A stretch of 64,000 nucleotides of DNA from Salminus brasiliensis (lineage: Eukaryota; Chordata; Actinopteri; Characiformes; Bryconidae). Numbering within the stretch: position 1 is the stretch's first letter; each line of letters starts with the position of its first letter. The stretch covers positions 7,362,740-7,426,739 of the forward strand of contig NC_132901.1 of assembly GCF_030463535.1 (NCBI RefSeq), given 5' to 3'. The translations under genes were made by a program, and so were the position numbers. The notes under the pieces were generated by a model. That model had not been told where the DNA came from, did no database searches, and saw only the letters and a program-made list of their open reading frames with translations. Shown here in pieces: positions 35,655 to 47,200 of this stretch.

Positions 35655-38417
35655 TGGTTCTCGACTCTTGCAGCCTGCTCAGGTGTGCGACGTGCTGAAG
35701 GGGTTTATCATGGTGCTGTGTTACTCCATGATGCACTACGTGGACTACTCCATGATGTACCATTTGATCAGGGGACAGTCTGTCATCAAACTCTACATCA
35801 TCTACAACATGCTGGAGGTGCCATAACACAAATACACATCTCTCAGTATATCATCGAACACAGATGCCCAACCCTTCTCATGGAGATCTACATCTCTGTG
35901 CAGTTCAGTGCCCTAATCTACCCTAATCCTCTAATCTAACCCTAATCTAACACACCTGGTGCAACTATTCAAGGCCTTCAGAAGCATCTGTATACTAGAG
36001 GCAGGTGGGTTAGATTAGGCTCGCAGGTCAGAGGTTGTTAGATCACAAGCGTGTGATACCTTTGACTTAAAACACACTGAGGGAATGAGAGCACTGGTTT
36101 CAGATTACTTTGTACATTGTGTTGACTGTTTATTAGGTAGATAGGAAGGTTTGTCTGCCATTTTTATTACAGACAACTACAGTACAGTTAGGGAAACTAA
36201 CTAGTCAGGAATTACAAGCCCATCTATTGCTACACAATGTATAGCACTCTGTAGGAGTTATTTGAGTTGTAACAATAGCACAACCTTTTTTTGCTTCTAT
36301 ATATAATCACTTAACAAAAAACTAAACATAATGTTGTGGTCTTACGTTTATATACACTCATCATGGACACGAATGTCATGCCAATATTGGGCAGTGATTT
36401 CTTTAAACTCTACTATATCTTGGGCAGAATGAGTGTACAACCTATATCTTTAATAATAAATCAATACAAGATCAAACATACACATACAGAATACCCTAAT
36501 ATTTAGTGAAATGTCCCTCAGCAAGCTTTACTTTGACTAGATGATTTTCTGGTGAAGCAGCAGCCAATATTTCCTGCAGTCAGCAGTCCAAACTAAAAAT
36601 GTTATCCTCTTAAATGTAGTTTATTATTATACTAATATCTAATATTTCTCATTTTGAGATCACTGTAGTAATGTTATAAAATTATATTATATTAATAATA
36701 TATTACCTTAAGTCTAACTTTTGTCCTTGTTTTAAGTTTTATTGTTTCAGCAGATAATTGAGGTTTTGTATAAAAAAAAAGCTTGAAACAAAATTATCTG
36801 CCAGTGAAAACACTTTTAGTAGATAAAAGTACTTAAACAAATTGATATAAACAAAGTTAATAATGAGTTAAATAACCATATAATATTCATACAACATTGT
36901 AAAAATGCTAAATATTAGACCTTTCAACAACTTTAAGAGGATAAGATTTTGCAGTGAAATTATTTTGGACAACTGCTTACTTAAAGGCCAAACTGTCCTT
37001 TCTTTCCCTATCTTACTCTCATTTAGGTAGCAGATCGCTTGTTTTCGTCTTTTGGGCAGGACATTCTGGACGCTCTGTACTGGACAGCCACTGAGCCCAA
37101 AGAAAGAAAGAGAGCCCACATAGGTGTAATACCTCACTTCTTCATGGCCGTCCTCTATGTCTGTATCCTTCACAGAACATACATCTACTAGGCTTTTTAC
37201 CTTGTATCTTTGTATAAAATCTTTGTCTTTCACAGTAACCTAACTTCAGTAAAGCATAGGATAAATCTGAGCATCATAATGAACAGTTGTTAACAACGAA
37301 GTGAGCTGACAACACTTCAACCTTTCTCTGCTTTCCTGAACTTGCACTGAAGTTCTTCATGCCATATTGATCATGGTTCAGGCCACCACTCTGAATGTGG
37401 CATTCAACTCTCACAATAAATCTCTGCTCACCATCATGATGTCCAACAATGTGAGTGCACACACACACTGACAATCCTAGAAAATCCTATAAAATGTAAG
37501 GGAAAGTGGGGCACAACCTACCACAAGGAGAAATGTAGCATGAACTATTTGTAGTTAAACAGGTTAAAGGAAAATCTGCTGGCATAACTTCACTTCCCAA
37601 CAAGGTGCTGTTAGAAAGTGAGGAAAGAGTGAAACAAGCAACACTTGATGACTGGAGAATTCCATACTTAATTTATAACCGGTGTGTTTTGGCTCGAATA
37701 GTGATCGTGTTGTTTAAATACCAATCAATGGGAAGTTCATGGCTGCAGCACTTATGTTATGTTATATAGTCAACCTAGGCAATCTACATATCACACTGCA
37801 CCTGATTTCACACCTAATCCAGTGTCTAAATGTAAACATTTCAGATTAAATATTAAACCTGTACATTTTAAACAGTGCAATGATGTACATGTATGTATAG
37901 TATAATGTAATGTTAATGTGTTCTATTTTGTAATCTGTGTTTCTACCACTGTGAGGGACTATGCACCTTAATCTTAAGTTTTTCATTTATTTCATTTATT
38001 TATTTGATATTATTTCATTTGATTAAAATGCATAGCTTTGAGCTCTTACTTGGATCTGAAACATTAATTCAAAATAAGGATAACAAGAAAAACAAAATGA
38101 AATAATAATAATGCTAATAATAATAATAATACAAAGTGGGAGGTTACACCATAAAGGACGTTCTTGTAGGTTTCCTTTAGAACATGGTCCTGGAGGGCCA
38201 GATTCCTGCGCAGTTTTTTGCTTTTCTTGCTCAATCACACCTGATTAAACCCACCTGTTGATTGCATTTTGTCAGTGTGTTAGAACATGGAAGTCAGCGA
38301 ACTTTGCTGCATTCTGGCACCTTTTGCCTACCCCTGCTTCAGAGTGTAACTTCCCACCTTTATTACTGTTGCTGTTGTTGTTATTATTATTATTATTATT
38401 GTTGTTGTTGTTATTAC

Positions 38418-38453
<36 letters not shown>

Positions 38454-41400
38454 AATTTGTTAGATCATGTTAGAGCTGTGCATTTTAGATGTGTTGACTT
38501 ATTTTGTTCTGATTTGATAGGTAGTATTAAGACATGGGTGCTGCAGCCATTGAATTAATTTTAGCATTGTCATTACTATTACTGCTAAGTATATCGAGAA
38601 TTATGTCAGTACACCCAAGCATAACTGTGGACTTATGTGGTATTAAGATGACTTCATAATATAGTCATTTATAAGGGGTTTTGACCAGAGGAGGGTGGAT
38701 TTTTCCTTTAGCTTTGAGTGGATTTTATTGCCACTGTCCTCTTTGGCTTGGTTTTGTTTCTTTCTTTGTCTTATTTCCAGATATCTGTAAACTACTTCAC
38801 AAGAACATCAGGCTGTTAAAAGTGCTAGACATGAACTTTCTGTTCTTTATGTATTGAAACAACAAAACAATCACTATTCTCCTCAACCCTGATGGAGCCC
38901 ACCAGGCCAAAACTTATTGGTGTGGAATCCTCCAATCAAGCGTTTACTCTTCATTAGTAAACATTTACCATAAGGTTCATAAAAATACTGTACAATTGTA
39001 TTTTTTTTTTTATCATTTTATAAAACTGTTTTCATATTTAGACTTTTTGAGAGCTAGCCAGGTGAAAGCACAGGCTCTACACAGTGTTGAAACTTTGCCT
39101 CCCATAGAAAAATGAGGGAAGTCTATATTCGTTCCATTTACATTCAGAAATGTTGAATCTTTGGAGGCTTTTTTTTTTAAAGAGAAGATTTATCCAAAAT
39201 GTAATACAGAAATGTTCTACTTCTCAGTGGTCTTGGGGTGTGCCCTGTGTTTCCCTACTGTTTAGTTAAGCTTTTTACAGCTGTTCTTCTGTAATTAAAT
39301 GTTGCCACAGATCTACTTCTCATACATGCATGCATATCTCTCTCTCTCCAGTTTGTTGAGATCAAGGGGAGTGTATTTAAGAAGTTTGAAAAAAATAATC
39401 TCTTTCAGATGTCCAACAGTGGTAAGTCACATCTCACTAAAATGTAGTAAAAATGAACGGATCTTAATGGAACACACTAATCTGGACTTTCTCTTTTTTC
39501 TTACTTCAGATATCAAAGAAAGATTCACAAACTATGTTCTCTTATTAATTGTCTGCCTCAGAAATATGGAGCAGTTCTCCTGGAACCCAGGTAATCACTA
39601 ATTTGACACAATTAATCAACCTACAGTCTCCTTTTAAAGGGCCCATATCATGGGAAAACTTGCTTGTGTGAGTTTGATGTAATAATTTGCACAAATATTG
39701 TATATATTTTTTTTATTGGGTTTAGATCATCTGTGGGTTCTCTTTCCTGATGTGTGTATGGTCATTGCTTCTGAGATCGCTGTGGATGTGGTGAAACATG
39801 CCTTCATCACCAAATTTAACGACATCCCAGCTGATGTGAGTACAACCTGTGTGGGTATGAATATTCAGTTATGATAATGAAGGTTAGAATGGCTTTTATT
39901 TGTGAAAACATCTGCCTCCAGTGTGACCCAGTGACATGGTGACAGACACACTTCATCAATTCTTTAAGAGCTCTGCTATCTGCTGAAAAATGCAAACAAA
40001 AAAAGGTTAGAGTTCAAAGCATATTATCTGTGTTAGGACTTGCTTTTGTCAACCTGTAATTGTAATGTACTATAAGTAAATTCACTGCTTCAAAAAGCAT
40101 CCATATTGCATAGCAACCAACAATATTGTGTAAACACTGACACCAGGATATGACCTAAAAAGAGAGGGAATGTGAGAAATATCACTTGACCTAAATTAAG
40201 TAGCTCAAGCTTACATAGATAGTATGCTTTTTTCGTCTTGTGTAAAAAGGAAGGCATGTTGACAATGAAGAGGAATGTTTTCAAAGGCAGACGGGTTTCC
40301 CCAGGGACAGGTCTGGAAAGTGACCCAGCTCTCAGCCTCTAAGATGACCCGAATAGTCCCATTAACCCAAATGTTCCTCGACAGCTATCGAGAACGAGAG
40401 GCTCTGCCTCTCCACCTCCACACATTTATACACTATATTGCCAAAAGTATTCAGTCACCCATCCAAATCATTGAATTCAGGTGTTCCAATTTAATGGCCA
40501 CATGTGTATAAAACTAAGCACCTAGGCATGCAGACTGCTTCTACAAACATTTGTGAAAGAATGGGTCGCTCTCAGGAGCTCAGCGAATTCTAGCGCGGTA
40601 CCATGATAGGATGCTACCTGTGCGACAAGTCGAGTTGTGAAATTTCCTCACTGCTAAATATTTCACAGTCAACTGTCCGTGGTATTATAACAAAGTAAAA
40701 GCAATTGGAAACGACAGTAATTCAGCCGCAAAGTAGTAGGCCACGTAAAATGACAGAGCAGGGTGAGCGGATGCTTTGTGTGCAGAGTCAATCGCTACAG
40801 ACCTCCAAACTTTGTGGCCTTCAGATTAGCTCAATAACTAAGTGTGTAGAGAGTATTATGGAATGGTTTTCCATGGCTGAGCAGCTGAATACTAGCCTTA
40901 CATCACCAAGCGCAATGCAAAGCGTTGGATGCAGTGGTGTAAAGCACGCCGATGTGTCTGACCTCATAAATAAGCTTCTGGAAGAATGGTCAAAAATCCC
41001 CATAAACACACTCCTAAACCTTCCAGAAAGCCGTTCCAGAAATGTTTAAGCTGTAATAGCTGCAAAGGGTGACCAGACATCATATGAAATCCATATGAAA
41101 TCATATGAATGGGATGTCGCTCAAGTTCAGAAGCGTGCGAAGGCAGGTGAGCAAATAGTTTGTCAGTATAGTGTATATACACACACATACAGCTCCGTAA
41201 AAAATAAGAGACCATCCTTATCAGTTTCTCTGGTTTTACGATTTAAAGGCAATGTGTTTAGGGAACATTTGCTCATGACAGTTTCCACTGACTACCGTGA
41301 TCACATTTTATTCTCAGTTCTTCTGCATTGCTGGCATGCGGTTGGCTAATCAGATAATAGAATGTGTACAGACCTACAGTATTGCTTAGTGAGCCCACTT

Positions 41401-44167
41401 GGTTTCTAGCATTATTCGGTCAAGTTGAATGCAGGACATTATGTAAACATGTACATGTTGTTATAGGTGGACCATATGGCGATAATTTGACAGAAGGCTG
41501 TCTGTTTAATGCTTGACTAATATGCCTGTATTGTGCAGTGAAGATTTGGTTAAAAAAGCTGTGTTCCTTATTTATGTGCTTGTTTATTTGTATGAACTTT
41601 ATTTTCAACTCCCAGAGAGGGGGCAGAAGTGATGGGCGGAGAAAGCATACGAGAAAGAAAGACACATAAAGGACAGAGAGTGGGGTGCGTTTGCTGGCAG
41701 GGATTAGAGCCAGAGATCTGCTCTGTCTTACAGTGGCTTAGTTTAGTTTTGTCAGGAAGATTAGTGTCACAGCTCACACAAAACACACACACACACTGCT
41801 GTTCCTTTTTTCCAGTCCCCTTCTGCCCATCTCTTTTTAATTACCCCCCCCCCCCTTTTTTTTTTTAAATTTACCTGAAAACATTACATCATGGGGGGCA
41901 CTGTCTGCTCTGACAGAAAAAGAGAAAATTACCTTAAATTAGTCTAATGTTAAATAAACTTAAATTAGCCCACTCTATCACAGTGACTCTTTGCGAAAAC
42001 TGTTAAGTGTGTGTGTTCTGCTCTAAATAAAGCATGGTTACGTAATGCACCTCAACTGCCAGCAATTAACCCTTGTGGTCGTTCTCCGTCAAACTCTGTT
42101 CACCTGATTACTCCTTCATTCACATGTAGGACAACAAGAGAGAAGATCCTCATTCTGTATTCATATCCATTACTCGGGTAGAAGTGTAGATACTAGGGAT
42201 TAAAAAGACTTCTATTGAAGTTGAATTATGAACTTAAGCTTTTTACTCAAGTAAAAGTGTACTGTTCACTGTAAAAGTAATGGTTTCATAACTACTTAAA
42301 GTTATTAAAAAGTAAAAGTAATGTAAGGAAAACAAATGCCACAGGGGCCTATAGTGCACTACCCCTCCTCTCCCAAAAAAACATAATGACTATAATGTCA
42401 TATTAAAACTGTTAATGTTGAAAAATGTTGGGATGCATTAGGCTACCATTGAAAATGAATGCATTTTAGTATAGTCAAATATTTTAAAGGAGCTTTTATG
42501 TGTACTACTGGGCATTATCGTGTTTCATGGAGGGAAAATATGATGAGTAGTTGCGTATAAGTATTGTAATGGTGCAAAAAGTCAAACTTCAGAGGCTTGT
42601 TTTCAATAATCTTTATTGGAATGTAAATGTGGGGCTTAGTTGGGACATGTTACTCTCGTTCTCTTGAGTCTCTGCCACGGACATCTTCATACTAGGCTGC
42701 ATACGTCTGCTGTGTTCTTGCTAGAGTGTGATGTGGAAGTGCGATGGATCGCTTACGAACCAATAGGGTGTCAGAATAGTATATGTTTATACTTCTCAAC
42801 CATAATCAAATTTACACTAGATAGGTTTTTGACAAGCCGGAATACTAACAAAACGAAATGGAGTAACAGGGCTATTTTTAAAATGTAAAGAGTGAAAGGT
42901 ACTCTTGAAAATTTAAGGAGTATTGAGTAATTAAGAAGTCAGATTAAAAATAATTACACCAGTAAAGTATAGATAACCAAAATTTCAAATTTTGTACTTT
43001 GTTACTAGACACCTCTGCTTGTATCCTACGTTTCACACATACAGAAAGTAGGCAGTTTATGATGTACAACTACCTTGTACCTCATTGGCCATTTTCATTT
43101 TTAGATACACCCTTTTAGGGGCACTTTAATGGTTTACAGTTATTACTTGTTTTTGCTGTGCGTCTTTTGCGTTTCGCAGCCCTTCTAAACAATGTAAAAT
43201 CAGTTTGTCTGTTCACACAAAATTATCTTATGTGGTGATAAGCAGTTACACTGGGCTTATTCAACTCACATTAATACTTAATTACTAAAAATGCTCTAAG
43301 GAAATCATTGCTATGTCCCAAACATTATGATGCCCTGCACTGACATGGTGACACAGAAATCTATACTAAACCCTTACGTTCTGGTATGGAATGTGTACTT
43401 TAATTTTGTCTGATTGATTTTAAATGTTATACTGTGAAGCAGAGGGGCATATCAAGACATAAAAGTGTCCCAGACAAAATGGAGGGCACTGTATTTTTAG
43501 AGTGTGTCAGGTACAACAGTGTTGCAAATAATTGTATAGTACAGAATCACCCACATCATCTTTTCATTTTTCCCATTAAGAAAACCTAAACATTGTTTAT
43601 TTATTACTGAGATGGTAGTGCTGGAATGTGTGTATTCACATTGGTAAGATGATCTCTGTCAGGAATTCTCCCTGCACCTTTATGATTCTGACAATGCTGA
43701 CTAATTATGGTGTGCATGTATTTGTTTCTGCTTGCAGGTCTACGGGGAATACAGAGCGAGCTTGGCCTTTGATCTGGTCAGCAGCAGACAGAAAAATGTG
43801 AGTCTGGAATGATCAGACCAGGAACGAAGATGAGGCAGTTTAATAGCATTAGACTTTGTTTTGTAGAGGGACATAGTCACATTGACTTTTTGGGGTTGAA
43901 GCTCTTGTGTGTTACTATTAGAGATGGCTTAATAACTCCAAATATTTGTGGACGCCCCTTCTAATGAATGCATTCAGCTACTTTAGGTTGCACCTATAGC
44001 GGACACAGACTCTGTCTAGTCCCTGTCCCTGAGAAGTATTGCCAATCGAATAGGACTCTCTGGAGCAGATAAGCATGAACCTATTGTCACTATGAATAAT
44101 GCCAGACCTCAGTGTTGATACTAAAATCTTTAAACTGATCAGGTATTATACAGATAGTTACTATACA

Positions 44168-44211
<44 letters not shown>

Positions 44212-47200
44212 TACTGCTATTTTATGTTAAATGGACTGTGGGTGTGTTCTAGGCTTATACTGACTACAGCGACAGTGTATCCAGAAGAATGGGTTTCATT
44301 CCCCTCCCTCTTGCTCTACTGGTAACCTACATCTTAAATCACATTATTTTCTTATTTTCACACAGTATTTTCTTTGCCAGAGGTTACAATTCAGTTGTAA
44401 CATTTAAAGGTGCCCCCTCAGAGTCCACATGTAAGCGCTGACTGTGATGAATATTTTTGCTTAAAAGCTCATCCGGGTGGTGACCAGCTCTGTGAAGATC
44501 CAGGGAGCCCTTGCCTTTGTGTGTGTTGTACTCTTTTATCTGGGGTAAGTTTTGAAAGCTAGTTGGGTTTAACAGAAATTTAAATATATAAAATGTATAA
44601 GTATGTTGCTAAACGGATGTTCTGTGTGTGCAGCATGATCACGCTGAAGGTGCTAAACAGCATTGTGTTGTTGGGAAAGTCATGTGTGTATGTAAAAGAA
44701 GCTAACATGGAGGAGAAGCTGTTTCAGTCTCCCCCTTCTGCTGCCCCAAGCAGAGCATCCAGTAGAGCTCACCGTACCAAATACACACGTGAACCAGCAG
44801 GTAATGCGTGTACAAACACACACTTATGTGCAGGAATGTGTGTGTGGGTTTTATATGTGTATTATACACACACGTACATAAATACACCCAACCACTGTGG
44901 CAGTTCATATTCTTTTTAAATAAATATAAGGGGCTTGATGTTCACATCCCTTACCTCGCTAATGCTATCTACCAATGTGCATAGCTTGCTTGCAATAATA
45001 TTTTTAAAGTTGAATCCTCACATCTTCCTGTTCTTTCTTCTCTGCACTGTCATCCTTTGCTTTCTGTTCGCATTCACTCTCTCTGTCTGTATCTTTCCCT
45101 TGTGGTGTCCCTTTCTGTCTATCCGTCTCTCACAAGGTTGGGGGGGCTTTCTCTTCCTCTCGCCTTTTATTAAACCACTGCTATGCTGCTGTTGCTGCTT
45201 CGCTTCTCTCGCACCTTTATCTTTTGTTCTTTTTCTTTCTCCTACTTCCCTCCCTCTCTCTCTTGCCCTCCCTCTTGCTTAGCTGGTACACCATTCACTT
45301 GCCATCTGTCTTATATTGCTTTAATTAAACAAAACCTGTGAATAAAGAGGTCCTCATTAGATTAGATTTTTTAATGCAATATTGTTCTGTAAGTTGTGAA
45401 GTATGTCACAATGTAAATGAGTTCAAAGGATTAAAGGAGCAATTTAAAGGACTTAAAGAAATCGTTCCCTACTAACTTAAAATTATGGTCACAGTCAGAC
45501 AAGACGTGTTTGGTATCTGAAGCCCCCTTTACACTCAAAAAAATCAGGGTGGCGTAGCAGTCTATACATTGGCTCTATCAGCCAGAGATCGTTTGATCCT
45601 GCAGTGATGCCACAGACATTTGTGGCTAAAAGTCCTAAAGAGATCAATTGGCCTTGCTCTTTTTGGCTGGGTAGGATTGGTCTTTCTCTCCCCCATTACA
45701 CATTGCACCAGTAGTCTGTCCAGACATCCGTTAGCTGATTAACAGAACAGGCAATTAGTGCTTTCCTCCAAAAGCTGTGTTGTAAGACCGGTAGTTCAAA
45801 AAAGATGTGGCTTCATGTGACTTAAGAGACTGACTATTAGGAAGAAAATTGGGAAAAGCTCTACCATATGTGTAGACATGATTTGATAGTTATGGGTTTC
45901 TCTTCATTTGTTTTTGGAATTACAAGATTTAATCCAAGTCCAAGATTTAATGTTAAACAATTGTTTGATTTTCCTTGCTCAAAATGTAGGTCATATAATA
46001 TCAGCTGCAATTAATATTCAACAAATTTGCATAATTAAAATATTAAAACTTTATCTTGAATAATTGGAACCAAACTTGGCACAAAAAGTAAGGAAATTTG
46101 TGTTGGTAGATGATTTCTTTGTTGTAACAATGCTTCTTGGCAATCAATTTTATATTGTTGGAAAGCCTCTTAATTTCCCTTTTAAATTGTACCATATTTG
46201 TAAGGAACATGCATTTGTGGGATATGCAGCAGAGCTGAGTATGTGGGTTGTGCCCATGAAAAATTTTCCAAATCTTCTCTGCCAATGCCAAATAGCTTAT
46301 TTTGTTTTTGCCTTTGACACTTGTTTTGAGCTGCTGGTACCCCCAAGTGATTGGCAGTACCTGTGAGAATGGGCCTGCTACAGCGGTCAGTAGGTTTTTG
46401 CTCCAAGAATTGGCATGCCACATTTGACTGATCTGGATCAACTTCAAGCTGGTGTTCCTCAAAACCAAGTTGCGGCATTATTTGGAGTGATCCCTAGTAC
46501 CATCCCCAAATTGAATGCCAAGTTCCACATAACGGGGGATGTCGGAGACCCCAGTGGGAGTCCCAAGAAGATTGTTTCCTCACCTTGTCAGCACTTAGGT
46601 GGCATATGCTTTTAGCGTCTTCTACGGATTTGCAGTCAAGGTTTGCAGAAAGATCCATCCTATGGGTTTCTGTTCAGACAATTTGGAACGGACTGCACAC
46701 AGCCAATGTCCGTGTTGCCAGGAGGTCTGCAATGACTGCCCTTACTCTCAGGCCCGTTTGCGTTGGTGTCTGCAAGATCTGCACTGGAAGTTGGATCGTA
46801 GGGTAAAAGTGTGAAGAAGATGCGGAGAACGCTATGCTGACTGCTACACCGATAGAGTAACATCTTTTGGTAGAGGCAGTGTGATTGTGTGGGGCGGAAT
46901 CTCCCTCACTGGAAAAACTAGGTTTGTCATCATTGGCAGGCAATCTCAATGCAGAGAGATATCGAGATTAAATTCTGCAAGCAGTGGCAATCCCATATCT
47001 CCACAGTCTGGGATCTGAGGCACCAGTTTGTTGAATGAAATAAATATATTATCAATAAATTCTTCAATTGCCCATGTTTCATCAAACTTCAATCATCCAG
47101 TCCACCAAACACCAAACGAGTTAATGGTGGAATAAGTTATCAATGGCAGAGAAGATGGGCGAACCCACACACTCAGCTCTGTTGCTTATCCCACAAAATT

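Larger units (their letters stand above)
39836..43737 (+). other. tapt1 intron 9
   Basis: 3.9 kb with a Tc1 deletion derivative (40429-41175), a C-rich then T-rich run at 41846-41867, and a candidate hAT-like fragment (42150-43017). Confidence 0.65.

Noticed and set aside
38262-38558. Frames encoding poly-Leu, poly-Tyr/Cys or poly-Asn
   Set aside because: Translations of the TTA/TTG trinucleotide repeat inside tapt1 intron 6.
46064-46468. Overlapping ~100-140-codon frames on both strands
   Set aside because: They lie in the inverted repeat and 5' part of a Tc1 relic. Length is due to chance in degenerate DNA.
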